A stretch of DNA of 64,000 nt. It comes from Nibrella saemangeumensis. Its GTDB lineage: Bacteria > Bacteroidota > Bacteroidia > Cytophagales > Spirosomataceae. The position numbers and the translations under genes were made by a program. The stretch lies in the NCBI RefSeq assembly GCF_039541915.1, contig NZ_BAABHD010000022.1:396181-460180 (forward strand), written 5' to 3'. The notes beneath the pieces were generated by a model, which was given only the letters and a program-made list of their open reading frames with translations, was not told the origin of the DNA and did no database searches. This document shows, in pieces, positions 19,811 through 29,019 of this stretch; the first letter of the stretch is position 1, and each line of letters opens with the position of its first letter.

Positions 19811-20803
19811 TTAATGGCATAAAGAGCTGACCGGCTGTAGTCGCTTCTCTTCCAGTTGGTGATACAGCAATAAGGCAGGTTGCAGGTAGGTAGAGAACTC
19901 CGCTACCGGGTTCTCCGCTGTGAATTCCCGATCAGGGTATTTTCCATGGTAGCCACACCGATCCTCCATGGCGGCATAGTCAGCTTCGGTTAAGGTCAGT
20001 TGAAGGAAGGGTATCAGTTCATGCATCATGGTCATGCCATCGGCCTGATAGTTGATCAGTAAGCAGTTGGCATCTTTTTCCGCCACCGCCAGCATGGCCT
20101 CAAAATAGCGCTGTAAGACATAAGCCATGTAAACGTCTAAGTCCATGCCGGTGACCAGGCCTAGCGGTGAACCGATAAACTCAGCCGGTATTAAGCCGGG
20201 AATGGCCTGCATGCCGCGTTGATTCCGGTGCGAACGAAGGACCGCATCCGGAGCGCGGTATAGCAGAACAAAGGGCGTAGTTGGATAGAGCCGCCGGATG
20301 GTTTCGTAAGCGAGAATATGCCAGCTATCCAGCTTCACAAAAACATGCGTTTCCTGACCCGTGCGCGGCTGACTCAGCAACCGAAGGATAGCCTGAAATG
20401 CCTGCCCCTGTTGACGCGCCGGTACATTTTTTTCGTTATCAGAAAGCCGCAGTACAGTGTCCAGCAGGGGTACTTCAGATAATACAATATGGCGGTTGTT
20501 TAAACTCAACAATTGGGCCAGCAACGTGGAGCCACAGCGCGATACGTGGAAGATAAACGCCGATGGCGCTACCGACGGGACTGTCTGTGCCATATTGATC
20601 AGCCCATCCAGCGAACTGATAACGGCTGGCGAACCGGCATTAAACGGATGCTGTAAACACCGTTGCCGGGTGTCCTCAAAAAAAGGAGCGTTCAGCGGCT
20701 CATCCGCCAGATACAGCCAACGGAAGAGCAGTTGCCCCTCGGATGACAGTAATTTGTAGGGTATCCAGTGTCGAAGCGGATGGGGTTCAGGACAATTTAC
20801 CAT
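19811..20803 (-). CDS. Sulfotransferase-family protein
   Basis: A 330-residue protein with the PAPS 5'-phosphosulfate loop FHVSRCGSTLLAQLLS (about residues 85-100) and a likely 3'-phosphate contact in YRAPDAVLRSHRNQRG. These features place it in the P-loop sulfotransferase superfamily, which moves sulfate from PAPS to a hydroxyl or amino group. There is no signal peptide, so it acts in the cytoplasm. It starts 24 bases after the stop of the hydroxylase gene, so the two are probably co-transcribed and may act on the same substrate. The acceptor (peptide, lipid or sugar) cannot be inferred from sequence. Confidence 0.8.
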   Translation of the reverse strand: MVNCPEPHPLRHWIPYKLLSSEGQLLFRWLYLADEPLNAPFFEDTRQRCLQHPFNAGSPAVISSLDGLINMAQTVPSVAPSAFIFHVSRCGSTLLAQLLSLNNRHIVLSEVPLLDTVLRLSDNEKNVPARQQGQAFQAILRLLSQPRTGQETHVFVKLDSWHILAYETIRRLYPTTPFVLLYRAPDAVLRSHRNQRGMQAIPGLIPAEFIGSPLGLVTGMDLDVYMAYVLQRYFEAMLAVAEKDANCLLINYQADGMTMMHELIPFLQLTLTEADYAAMEDRCGYHGKYPDREFTAENPVAEFSTYLQPALLLYHQLEEKRLQPVSSLCH

Positions 20804-20827
20804 AGATGGGCCTGGTTGAAGAGCCGT

Positions 20828-21529
20828 TCAGGCTAATTCGCCGAGTTCCTGCTGAAGCTGCACAACTAACTGGCGGGCCGAGTCTGACTCCATCCGGGAT
20901 AGTTCGTCGATCATCAGGCGTTTGGTATCCCTGGAATAAGCCGCCTGGCGGGCTTCTTCGTCAAAGTCGTAACCTGCCTGCCTGAACAACGCGTCGGACC
21001 AGGCATTGCGCTGGCAGTCCAGAACCAGATGAATCCGCTCAATCGGACCGGCATTGTGTACGCTGTGCGGGAGATGAAAATCAGCATACCAGCATTCACC
21101 CGGTTGCATGGGCAGGTCGGCACCGGCCACCCGAAATTGTACGGCATCGGCCGTCTGGATCGGGATATGCAGGCGAAATACGCCGTACCGATAGCCGGTG
21201 CCGGGATCGGTGTGTTCCCTGATCAGGCTGCCAGGTGCCAGCGACATTAAACGAATCGATTCTTTTTCGCAGGCAAACCAATCGCAAACCTGGCGGAAAT
21301 AAGTACATTGGTCAAGCAGGGGCGTGTCGGCGTACGTGGTGAGGGTCGGGTGGGCATATATATCGTCTTCACGTCCCGAGGCCGAGCGCAGAGCAATACT
21401 GGTCCACCGGCCCACATAATCTTTCTGATTAAAATGCAGCCCCCATTGTATGCGCAGGCAGGTAGTCAGATCCTGAACCAGCGCAGCTTCATTGAACGTG
21501 ACGGGTAGTTTAAAATAGCTGTTTATCAT
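20828..21529 (-). CDS. Aspartyl/asparaginyl beta-hydroxylase-like 2-oxoglutarate oxygenase
   Basis: A 233-residue cytoplasmic protein with the cupin-type Fe(II)/2-oxoglutarate arrangement: SLAPGSLIREHTDPG (His106, Asp108), RLHIPIQT (His121), and HSVHNAGPIERIHLVLD with His155 as the likely distal iron ligand and Arg165 as the likely 2-oxoglutarate contact. This pattern is characteristic of the Asp/Asn beta-hydroxylase family, some bacterial members of which hydroxylate free or peptide-bound amino acids. It lies between a tail-collar gene (24-base gap) and a sulfotransferase gene (24-base gap). A hydroxylase that creates the hydroxyl later sulfated by its neighbour is possible but unproven. Confidence 0.85.
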   Translation of the reverse strand: MINSYFKLPVTFNEAALVQDLTTCLRIQWGLHFNQKDYVGRWTSIALRSASGREDDIYAHPTLTTYADTPLLDQCTYFRQVCDWFACEKESIRLMSLAPGSLIREHTDPGTGYRYGVFRLHIPIQTADAVQFRVAGADLPMQPGECWYADFHLPHSVHNAGPIERIHLVLDCQRNAWSDALFRQAGYDFDEEARQAAYSRDTKRLMIDELSRMESDSARQLVVQLQQELGELA

Positions 21530-21553
21530 ACAGAAGCAGACCAGATACGCTGA

Positions 21554-22072
21554 TTAATTGCGGGACGGGAAAATCCCCTGTAAACAGATTATGTAATTAA
21601 GGGCCAGGTAAGGCTGTATGTTGTTAAACGGCTGGTTACCCCCGGTCATACCAATGGCACCTGCCGCCATTGGTATCTCGGAGCCCGTTGTCCGGTATTC
21701 AGGATCGAGTCCGCCTGTTGCCGCCAGAAAATTACTCTGAGGTGAGGCTTTATCACCGTTTTCAGAGAAGGCTTTGAGGGTGTGGGTGTGAGCAGGTAAG
21801 TTTGCTGTCAACAGCGTTGTTGTCTCAAAACCACCCATTTGTCCCAGACTGTAGGGAGAAAGGCCCGGACCTTGTCCCGGATGGATGGGCACCCGGCCCC
21901 GCAAATCGGGTAAAGCAAAGGTTGTCTGGCCGTTGCCGCCGTACGTTGTCCCGAGAAGGGCAAATAGGGCGGTGTTCTGAGCAATAGACAGGATCTGTCC
22001 CTGACAGAAGGCCCAGCCCCGAGGGGCATAAGTACCACCGAAGAGAATGATTGAGGCAATAAATGCTTCCAT
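21554..22072 (-). CDS. Phage-tail-collar domain protein (MdpB-like)
   Basis: A 172-residue protein that begins MEAFIASIILFGGTYAPRGW and continues with CQGQILSIAQNTALFALLG, TYGGNGQTTFALPDLRGRVP and the C-terminal QPYLALNYIICLQGIFPSRN. This is the full tail-collar fold seen in the so-called microcystin-dependent protein family, found both in phage tail fibres and in host-encoded surface or secreted proteins. The ATG at 22072 is chosen because family members start at this motif; an upstream ATG at 22129 would overlap the preceding gene. No other phage gene is nearby, so it is not part of a prophage. Its neighbours are a leucine-rich-repeat gene and modification enzymes. Confidence 0.9.
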   Translation of the reverse strand: MEAFIASIILFGGTYAPRGWAFCQGQILSIAQNTALFALLGTTYGGNGQTTFALPDLRGRVPIHPGQGPGLSPYSLGQMGGFETTTLLTANLPAHTHTLKAFSENGDKASPQSNFLAATGGLDPEYRTTGSEIPMAAGAIGMTGGNQPFNNIQPYLALNYIICLQGIFPSRN

Positions 22073-22113
22073 AGACGTAAAAAGGTTAAGAAAATGAGTG
22101 ATAAAAAGATTGG

Positions 22114-22740
22114 TTAAAGGGATCGGCACCGAATACCCAGCGTTCGTTCGACGCGGATAATCTCCCGATCTGCCAGATGTTCATTGGGCAGGCAAAAGAA
22201 AGCTTTTATGGTTTGGGCGTGTTGTCGTGTAAGCCCCTTGAGGGATGTCAGCGCGTTCCCACTTACGTAAACTTCCCGCAGGTGGGTTAAATTGCGGATA
22301 GGTTCGAGTGAGTCGATCTGGTTGGCCTGCGCATACAATTGCTCCAGTTGGGTTATGCCATCTATTCCTGCCAGACTCCGAATAGCGTTGTCACTGACAA
22401 ACAGACTTTTCAGCTTAGTGAGATGGGCCAATTCCCAAATGGATTCAATCGCGTGATTGGTGAGTACCAGCGTCTCCAGCCTGCTCATGCCTGTCAGGCC
22501 CGAACAATTAGTCAGCGCAAAACGCATATTTGGGAAGGGAGCCGTGGGTCCGGCAAGCCGAAGCGCCGGCGTTTGCCGGAGGTTTTCCAGTTCCTCGTCG
22601 GCTGGCGGATTGGTATGGCCCAAAAAAGCGGCCTGAAAAGCGGCCTGCCACTGAGGTTCCAGCCCGGACCACCAGGTCTGGTGGTTGGCCGGAGTATCCG
22701 CTACGGGCAGAGGAGATTGGGCAGGCGGGGTATCGTTCAT
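22114..22740 (-). CDS. Leucine-rich-repeat protein
   Basis: A 208-residue protein with four to five leucine-rich repeats from about residue 85 to 170 (LETLVLTNHAIESI, LKSLFVSDNAIRSL, LEQLYAQANQIDSL, LREVYVSGNALTSL). The spacing is about 22 residues, as in internalin- or SDS22-like repeats. The N-terminus is proline-rich and has no signal peptide, so the protein is probably cytoplasmic. The repeats form a binding surface, and a partner encoded next door (the tail-collar protein or a modification enzyme) is plausible. It ends 41 bases before the tail-collar start. No catalytic motif is seen. Confidence 0.85.
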   Translation of the reverse strand: MNDTPPAQSPLPVADTPANHQTWWSGLEPQWQAAFQAAFLGHTNPPADEELENLRQTPALRLAGPTAPFPNMRFALTNCSGLTGMSRLETLVLTNHAIESIWELAHLTKLKSLFVSDNAIRSLAGIDGITQLEQLYAQANQIDSLEPIRNLTHLREVYVSGNALTSLKGLTRQHAQTIKAFFCLPNEHLADREIIRVERTLGIRCRSL

Positions 22741-22855
22741 CGTTCATGAGTTTATTCGTACTGGGGTAAACCAAACCATTGACGGAGCAACGCGTCAGCG
22801 CCGGAAACCCTGTCCAGCTGTTGCCCGAAAGAAAGCTGAGGGATTACTATACATC

Positions 22856-23380
22856 CTATACGACCCGCACGAGTTGCCCCCGTAAATTAATCAGTTGGTA
22901 ACTCCCGACGTCGATCGCAATTTGCAGAACCCCCTGGCTTCCCATAACCCGCAGCGTACGGGTGGGCTCAGTCGCCTGATGGCTAATGCGGGCCAGGCAC
23001 TGCCAGGTCATGGTCATGCCGGCCTGGTAAAAACAGGTTGAATACGAACCAAACAGAGACGATGATGACTCTACAAAGAGAGTGTCGGGATCAGGCGACA
23101 GGTTTGTTCTCAGCAGGCGACCCGCCAGGTCGAAATCCTGGCCGGCCATCGCCCGTAAGGTGGGAATAGAGGTAAGCTCAGGACTATAGATACGCGAAAT
23201 AGTTAAGCGTTGAGGAGTGCCAAGACTCCCATCCCATATTATCTCAGATGCCTGGTCCAGCCAGGATGCCGATGGCCGGTTTGGCGGGACTATTGAGGCA
23301 GAACCGGCTAGGAGAGAAGCTGGGATAAATTGAAGGGCCAATCCTGCCGTGAACTGGCCAACAAATGTACGACGTTTCAT
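22856..23380 (-). CDS. Tat-signal protein resembling the C-terminal part of a Gfo/Idh/MocA oxidoreductase
   Basis: A 174-residue protein that begins with a twin-arginine signal (KRRTFVGQFTAGLALQF) and runs directly into a beta-rich domain. The C-terminal section (FYQAGMTMTWQCLA, LRVMGSQGVLQIAIDVGSYQ) resembles the sheet and final strands of Tat-exported Gfo/Idh/MocA enzymes such as the one at 49586-50908. There is no room for a Rossmann NAD domain and no GxGxxG motif is visible. It could be a shortened, repurposed relative or an unrelated secreted domain; the similarity is by eye only. It is the first gene of the co-oriented minus-strand series and lies divergent from the GH106 gene. Confidence 0.6.
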   Translation of the reverse strand: MKRRTFVGQFTAGLALQFIPASLLAGSASIVPPNRPSASWLDQASEIIWDGSLGTPQRLTISRIYSPELTSIPTLRAMAGQDFDLAGRLLRTNLSPDPDTLFVESSSSLFGSYSTCFYQAGMTMTWQCLARISHQATEPTRTLRVMGSQGVLQIAIDVGSYQLINLRGQLVRVV

Positions 23381-23651
23381 AAGTTAAGGTTAAGAAAATC
23401 AAGTAAATGGTGACGTAATTTGGTAGTAACGCTTTTCGGTGGGCTGCACAATAGTAGGAAAAAATATAATATAAAATACAATGTTTATAGTGAGCGGTAG
23501 CCAAATAAATAATCCAAAAATTTTAGTTAGGTGATCCGGTTTGGCTTTACAGGCCTGATCACATTTTCGCTGCCGTACGACGTCTCCCGGCATAGGTAGG
23601 ACATACCCCACTTATGCCTTTCTATAAGGTACTCACCCACTGTTTTCCAGC

Positions 23652-26405
23652 ATGCTTTCAGCTTTTCGTTGGCTTTGCCTTTTCGGCTTACTCTTTACTT
23701 TCGTATACATCGCACAGGCACAGCCCAAACCCAATACAACCCGCACAACCGTCGACACCGCCAGGCCCTGGGCGTACTGGTGGTGGATGGGTAGCGCTGT
23801 TACGGAGGACGGTATACGACAGAACCTGCAGGATTATGCCAAAGCAGGTTTGGGCGGGGTGCATATAATTCCCATCTACGGTGTCAAAGGCTACGAGAAG
23901 CAGTTTGTGCCGTTTATGAGCGACCGCTGGCTGCAACTGCTCGAATATACCCTTCAACAGGCTGCGACCCTGAGGATGGGCGTTGACCTGACGCTCGGCA
24001 CCGGCTGGCCCTATGGCGGTCCGCAGGTAACGCCCACGATGGCGGCTCAGCAATTTCAGGTTGAGGAGTACCCGTTTCAGCCGGGGCAGACGATCCGCCG
24101 GGCCGATCTGAAAGGCAAAGGTGAGGTTTTGGCGATTACCGCTATTATGACCAACGGCGATACCCTGGTTGTGCCGAAACCGTTCGGGCCGGAGGTACTG
24201 TGGCAGGCAGAGAAACGAACAGGGAAGGTATATGTGCTGCGAATGACACCCACGGGGCAGCAGGTGAAGCGGGCTGCTCCGGGTGGCGAAGGACCTGTAC
24301 TGGATCATTTCGATACACAGGCTGTGCAGACGTATCTTCAGGGCTTTACTAAGCTCAAAACCTATTTCGCCAATAAACCAGACAAAATCCGGGCGGTATA
24401 CAACGACTCCTATGAAGCGTACGGGGCCAACTGGACACCTGGGTTCCTGAACGAATTCAAACAACGGCGGGGCTACGACCTGCGCCAGTACCTGCCTGTT
24501 CTTCAGAAAGAAGGCCAGCTTTCGCTGGCGGAAAAGCGTGTTCTAGGCGATTACCACGCCACCATTGCCGATCTGCTGCGCGATGCCTTTACCAAAACCT
24601 GGACGAACTGGGCAAAGCAACAGGGCTATCTGGTTCGTAACGAAGCCCACGGCTCACCCGGTAACCTGCTCGATCTGTATGCGCTATCCGATATGCCCGA
24701 AACTGAGTATTTCGGCAGCAAACCCTTCGACATTCCCGGCTACCGCATGGACCCCTCGTACGAAGAGTCTCGGTTTGGCCGGCCCGATCCCATGATTCTG
24801 AAGTTTGCGTCGTCGTCGGCCCACGTAGCCGGAAAGCCACTGGTGACGTCGGAGACCTCGACCTGGCTGGCCGACCACTTCAAGGTATCGCTGGCGCAGA
24901 TCAAGCCGATCATTGACGAGTCGTTTATCTCGGGCATTAACCACGTCTTTTACCACGGCATCCCGTATTCACCGCCCGGCGAAGCCTGGCCGGGCTGGCT
25001 GTTTTATGCCTCGACCAACTACAACCAGCAAAGCCATTTCTGGCGCGACTTCCCGGAACTGAACCGCTACATCACCGATTGCCAGCGGCTCCTGCAAACC
25101 GGCAAGCCGGATGGCGACGTATTGCTCTATTTTCCGATTCATGATCTGTGGCATTCGCCCGGTACGTCGGGAGGCACCCACGCGCTGGATGTACACGCCA
25201 ACGCCAACCGCTGGCTGCTGGGACGTCCCATCGGGCAGACGGCTGCCGACCTGCAACGGCAGGGTTTTCAGTACGACTACATATCGGACCTTCAGTTAAC
25301 CCAGTGCCGCCCGGCCACCAACGGTAGCGTCACCACCAGCGGAGGGGCGAACTACAAAATGATTGTGGTGCCGCCAACGGAGTTTCTGCCCCTGGAAACG
25401 CTACAAGCCCTGGATAAACTGGCGAAGCAGGGAGTAAAGGTGCTGTTTGTGAAGAACCGCCCGAGCCTGGTAGCCGGCTATCATCAGGTGGTTAACCGGC
25501 AGAAAGCGCTGGAAACCCTGAACCAGCAGATGGCCAGTCGGAGCCGGGTGGCGGACGATGTAGTGCAAGGTCTGAATGGCTGGCAAATTCGCCGGGAGCC
25601 GCTGGTGGATAACGGCCTGGCGTTTATCCGCAAAAAGCAGGCGGATGGCTGGCAGTATTTTGTAGCAAATCTTCAAAACAAGTACAACACCGGCCGCATC
25701 CGGCTGGCGGTAAACGCGAATAGTATTGAATTGGTGGACCCGCTGCACCAGCGCCGGGGCTTTGTGCCGAAGGAGCGGGTTGGAGCGGGTATGATTGAGA
25801 TCCCGCTGACGTTAGCGCCCGGCGAGTCGGTATTCATCAACGCGTTTGAATCTATGCGTAAGGGCAGTCCGTGGCCGGGGCAACCGCTGGCGACAAATGG
25901 CTATTCGTTGACTGGTAATTGGTTGATTCGTTTCATAGATGGGGCACCTTTTATTCCAAAGCCCGTGTCTACCAGCAAGCTGGTTTCCTGGACCACGTTG
26001 GGCGATACAGCAACGCAATGGTTTAGCGGTACCGCACGCTACAGCCTGAACTTTACAGTACCCGACAATCTGCGCAGCCAGCCGAACCTGTGGCTGGACT
26101 TAGGCGATGTGCGTGAAGTAGCCGAAGTGCGGCTGAACGGGCAGCCAGTGGGCAAAGCCTGGTCGCTACCCTACCGCCTGCCGCTGCCGAACGGCTTGCT
26201 GAAGCAGCAGAATACGCTGGAGGTGGATGTGCGCAACCTGTCCTTTAACCGCATGCGCTACCTGGACAGCCAGAAAGTGCCCTGGCGGAAGTTTTACGAC
26301 ATCAACATGGTTGATATTCAGTATAAGCCGTTCGATGCGTCTAAACGGCCACCTGTTGAATCAGGGCTCCTGGGGCCGGTGCAGTTGGTGGGGGAGCAGC
26401 GGTAG
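23652..26405 (+). CDS. Glycoside hydrolase, GH106-type (alpha-L-rhamnosidase family)
   Basis: A 917-residue exported enzyme. A signal peptide (residues 1 to about 23, ending QAQ) is followed by PWAYWWWMGSAVTEDGIRQ and LGGVHIIPIYGVKGYE, which together with GVDLTLGTGWPYGGPQV are hallmarks of the GH106 alpha-L-rhamnosidase family. The protein continues through a long catalytic region with EYFGSKPFDIPGY and SETSTWLADHFK, then a C-terminal beta-sandwich resembling a galactose-binding domain (LDLGDVREVAEVRLNGQPV). It probably removes rhamnose from plant or bacterial polysaccharides such as rhamnogalacturonan in the periplasm. The SUMF1-type gene 62 bases downstream is on the same strand and may share the transcript. 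Confidence 0.85.
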   Translation: MLSAFRWLCLFGLLFTFVYIAQAQPKPNTTRTTVDTARPWAYWWWMGSAVTEDGIRQNLQDYAKAGLGGVHIIPIYGVKGYEKQFVPFMSDRWLQLLEYTLQQAATLRMGVDLTLGTGWPYGGPQVTPTMAAQQFQVEEYPFQPGQTIRRADLKGKGEVLAITAIMTNGDTLVVPKPFGPEVLWQAEKRTGKVYVLRMTPTGQQVKRAAPGGEGPVLDHFDTQAVQTYLQGFTKLKTYFANKPDKIRAVYNDSYEAYGANWTPGFLNEFKQRRGYDLRQYLPVLQKEGQLSLAEKRVLGDYHATIADLLRDAFTKTWTNWAKQQGYLVRNEAHGSPGNLLDLYALSDMPETEYFGSKPFDIPGYRMDPSYEESRFGRPDPMILKFASSSAHVAGKPLVTSETSTWLADHFKVSLAQIKPIIDESFISGINHVFYHGIPYSPPGEAWPGWLFYASTNYNQQSHFWRDFPELNRYITDCQRLLQTGKPDGDVLLYFPIHDLWHSPGTSGGTHALDVHANANRWLLGRPIGQTAADLQRQGFQYDYISDLQLTQCRPATNGSVTTSGGANYKMIVVPPTEFLPLETLQALDKLAKQGVKVLFVKNRPSLVAGYHQVVNRQKALETLNQQMASRSRVADDVVQGLNGWQIRREPLVDNGLAFIRKKQADGWQYFVANLQNKYNTGRIRLAVNANSIELVDPLHQRRGFVPKERVGAGMIEIPLTLAPGESVFINAFESMRKGSPWPGQPLATNGYSLTGNWLIRFIDGAPFIPKPVSTSKLVSWTTLGDTATQWFSGTARYSLNFTVPDNLRSQPNLWLDLGDVREVAEVRLNGQPVGKAWSLPYRLPLPNGLLKQQNTLEVDVRNLSFNRMRYLDSQKVPWRKFYDINMVDIQYKPFDASKRPPVESGLLGPVQLVGEQR

Positions 26406-26467
26406 GGGTATGCTGGAAAAGCGGTGGAATTTGGGTAAATTCGGGAAAAAGGTAAATAAGACTAAAC

Positions 26468-27490
26468 ATGAAATTCACAATATACATACTTGCCATCCTG
26501 CTAATCCTCTCCGCCTGCGGCAGCGAGTCGGGCTCCGACCGGCTGTCAGAACATGAGCATTACCACGAAAGTGGTGCGGCAGAAGCTACGCTGCCCGAGA
26601 ACATCAAGCCGTATCAGTTTTCGGACGGGGTGACCATTCTGGGTGCCATCAAGCCGGAGGAGGAAAAAACAGAAGCGAAGCCAGCAACTGCTCCGCCCAA
26701 AGGGATGGTGTTGGTGCCCGGTGGGTATACGCAGATTGGGTCGGCCGAGGGGCTGGCGCAGGAGCAGCCGGTATTTTGGGTGGAGGTAAAGCCGTTTTTC
26801 ATGGATGAGCATCCCGTTACGGTCGGGGCGTTCCGGCAGTTTGTGACGGCAACCGGCTACAAAACCGAAGCGGAGAAATTTGGCAATGCCGGAATGATCG
26901 ACGAGAGCACCGACAAGCAGTGGATTCTGAAAGAGGGCGCTAACTGGCGCTACCCGCAGGGACCGGACTTTCCACCTGCGTCCGATAATCACCCCGTCAC
27001 GCAAGTCTCCTGGAACGATGCACAGGCTTATTGCAAATGGGCTAAAAAGCGCTTGCCAACGGAGTTTGAGTGGGAACATGCCGCCCGCAACGCCCGTAAT
27101 GATCGCACCATATACCCCTGGGGCAACGACATCGATAAAGCGGGAGCCTACAACGCCAATATCTGGCAGGGTAAGTTTCCGGAGCACAACTACGTGACCG
27201 ATGGCTATAAATTTACCTCACCCGTGGGCAAGTTCGGAAAGACGCCGTTGGGATTGACGGATATGTCGGGGAATGTCTGGGAGTGGTGCGACAACTGGAA
27301 GCAGGAGTACCGCGACGTATTGACCCAAACCAAAATGGACGTAAACGAGAAGGCGGAGCGGGCGCAGCGGGGCGGTTCGTTTCTGTGTGAGCCCGGCTGG
27401 TGCCATGGCTACCGGGTATCGGGGCGCTCTTCCTCCACACCGGAAACCTCGCTCATGCACGTCGGCTTCCGGTGTGTGAAAGATGTATAG
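26468..27490 (+). CDS. Formylglycine-generating enzyme (SUMF1 family), lipoprotein form
   Basis: A 340-residue lipoprotein (MKFTIYILAILLILSACGSE, lipobox LSAC) with a full SUMF1/FGE domain from about residue 78: GMVLVPGGYTQIGS, HPVTQVSWNDAQAYCKWA, LPTEFEWEHAAR, GLTDMSGNVWEWCDNW and the C-terminal RGGSFLCEPGWCHGYRVSGR. Within the last motif Cys307 and Cys312 have the C-x4-C spacing of the copper-binding pair used by true formylglycine-generating enzymes, unlike many SUMF1 relatives that lack it. A short histidine-rich segment (EHEHYHESG) follows the anchor. It probably converts an active-site cysteine of exported sulfatases to formylglycine; the sulfatase at the left edge is a possible client (inference). 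Confidence 0.88.
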   Translation: MKFTIYILAILLILSACGSESGSDRLSEHEHYHESGAAEATLPENIKPYQFSDGVTILGAIKPEEEKTEAKPATAPPKGMVLVPGGYTQIGSAEGLAQEQPVFWVEVKPFFMDEHPVTVGAFRQFVTATGYKTEAEKFGNAGMIDESTDKQWILKEGANWRYPQGPDFPPASDNHPVTQVSWNDAQAYCKWAKKRLPTEFEWEHAARNARNDRTIYPWGNDIDKAGAYNANIWQGKFPEHNYVTDGYKFTSPVGKFGKTPLGLTDMSGNVWEWCDNWKQEYRDVLTQTKMDVNEKAERAQRGGSFLCEPGWCHGYRVSGRSSSTPETSLMHVGFRCVKDV

Positions 27491-27491
27491 C

Positions 27492-28775
27492 TTACTGCGC
27501 CTGTGGTTTCGGACGGCGGTTGTTGTTGCGGTTAAACGGCCGTGAGTTGCCGCTGCCGCTGCTGCTCCGACGGTTAAATCCATTGTTCCTCTGTTCTCTC
27601 AGCGCCTGCTGGGCCTGCGCCGGCTCGGCCACCGAAATACCCAGCGGGTAGGGATGATCGCTGACAGCCGGAATCTGCTTGCCAATCAGCTTGTGAATGT
27701 CCTTCAAATACGGTTTTTCTTCGGCATCGCAGAACGAAAACGCAATGCCGCTGGCACCCGCCCGGCCGGTCCGGCCAATCCGGTGAACGTACGTCTCCGG
27801 AATATTCGGCAGTTCGTAGTTGATTACGTGCGAAAGCTCGTCGATGTCGATACCCCGTGCGGCAATATCGGTAGCCACCAGCACCCGGATCTCCCCGGAT
27901 TTAAAGTTGCTCAGCGCCCGTTGACGAGCGTTCTGCGACTTATTGCCGTGGATCGCTTCGGCTTTGACACCGGCCTTGACCAGGTCTTTCACCACCTTAT
28001 CCGCCCCATGCTTCGTGCGAGCAAACACCAGCGCCGACTGAATGGCGTTGTCTTCCAGCAAGTGAATCAGCAGCTTTTTCTTGTCGTTTTTGTCGACGTA
28101 ATACAGCAACTGCTGAATCGTGTCGGCCGTTGACGATACCGGAGTGACCTCTACCTTAGCGGGTTTCGTCAGGATGGTATCGGCCAGTTTGGCAACGTCC
28201 GGCGGCATGGTCGCTGAGAAAAACAGCGACTGCCGCTTCATCGGTAATTGCAGAATCACCCGCTTCACATCGTGAATAAAGCCCATATCCAGCATCCGGT
28301 CGGCTTCGTCAAGGACAAAGATCTGGATGTGCTTCAGGGAAATAATGCCCTGGCCCATCAGGTCGAGTAGCCTACCCGGTGTAGCGACCAGAATATCAAT
28401 ACCCGATTTAATGGCGTTCACCTGCGCGTGCTGCGATACCCCGCCGAAAACGACGGTATGCTTCAGACTCAGATTACGGCCGTACGCGGTAAAGCTCTCG
28501 CCAATCTGAATGGCCAGTTCGCGAGTTGGAGTCAGAATCAGACACTTAATGCGCCGGGGGCCTTTTTGCGGTCCGGCTTCATCTTTGAGCTGTTGCAGAA
28601 TCGGAATGGCAAAGGCGGCTGTTTTGCCGGTGCCGGTCTGGGCGCAACCGAGTAAATCTCTGCCCTGGAGGATAATGGGGATAGCCTGAGCCTGAATGGG
28701 TGTAGGGGTCGTGTATCCTTCTGTTTGAAGAGCCTTTAGGATGGGCTCAATCACATTTAATTGTTCGAATAACAT
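27492..28775 (-). CDS. DEAD-box RNA helicase (RhlE-like)
   Basis: A 427-residue ATP-dependent RNA helicase with all core motifs: the Q motif ([11 protein letters not shown]), Walker [28 protein letters not shown] in [15 protein letters not shown] in FFSATMPP, and [11 protein letters not shown] short basic, Asn/Ser-rich tail ([19 protein letters not shown]) probably binds RNA. The start at 28775 ([13 protein letters not shown]) fits the family; an upstream ATG at 28913 adds sequence unlike helicases. It likely unwinds short RNA duplexes in ribosome assembly, RNA decay or cold adaptation. It follows another DEAD-box gene on the same strand after a 244-base gap. Confidence 0.95.
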   Translation of the reverse strand: MLFEQLNVIEPILKALQTEGYTTPTPIQAQAIPIILQGRDLLGCAQTGTGKTAAFAIPILQQLKDEAGPQKGPRRIKCLILTPTRELAIQIGESFTAYGRNLSLKHTVVFGGVSQHAQVNAIKSGIDILVATPGRLLDLMGQGIISLKHIQIFVLDEADRMLDMGFIHDVKRVILQLPMKRQSLFFSATMPPDVAKLADTILTKPAKVEVTPVSSTADTIQQLLYYVDKNDKKKLLIHLLEDNAIQSALVFARTKHGADKVVKDLVKAGVKAEAIHGNKSQNARQRALSNFKSGEIRVLVATDIAARGIDIDELSHVINYELPNIPETYVHRIGRTGRAGASGIAFSFCDAEEKPYLKDIHKLIGKQIPAVSDHPYPLGISVAEPAQAQQALREQRNNGFNRRSSSGSGNSRPFNRNNNRRPKPQAQ

Positions 28776-29019
28776 GTATATGTTTTGAGGAAAGCTGATG
28801 TGTGCATCCCGCAGGCGCGGGCCAACCAAAAAATCAGCTTCTGTATGACTGCCGGGGACTGTGGATGGATGCGAAATATCACCGGCATTGTATGATAACG
28901 TAAAAATCGGCAAATAAATCCGTATTGCTGCTTTTTATATGAGATCAGCAGCATAATAGTGATTTAGCGGTAGCTGGTATGATCCGGCTTCGGCACCTTA
29001 AACAAACGAAACCTGCCCT

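Noticed and set aside
21554..22072. Tail-collar gene as evidence of a prophage
   Set aside because: No capsid, terminase, integrase or other tail genes nearby; the host-type MdpB-like family fits better.
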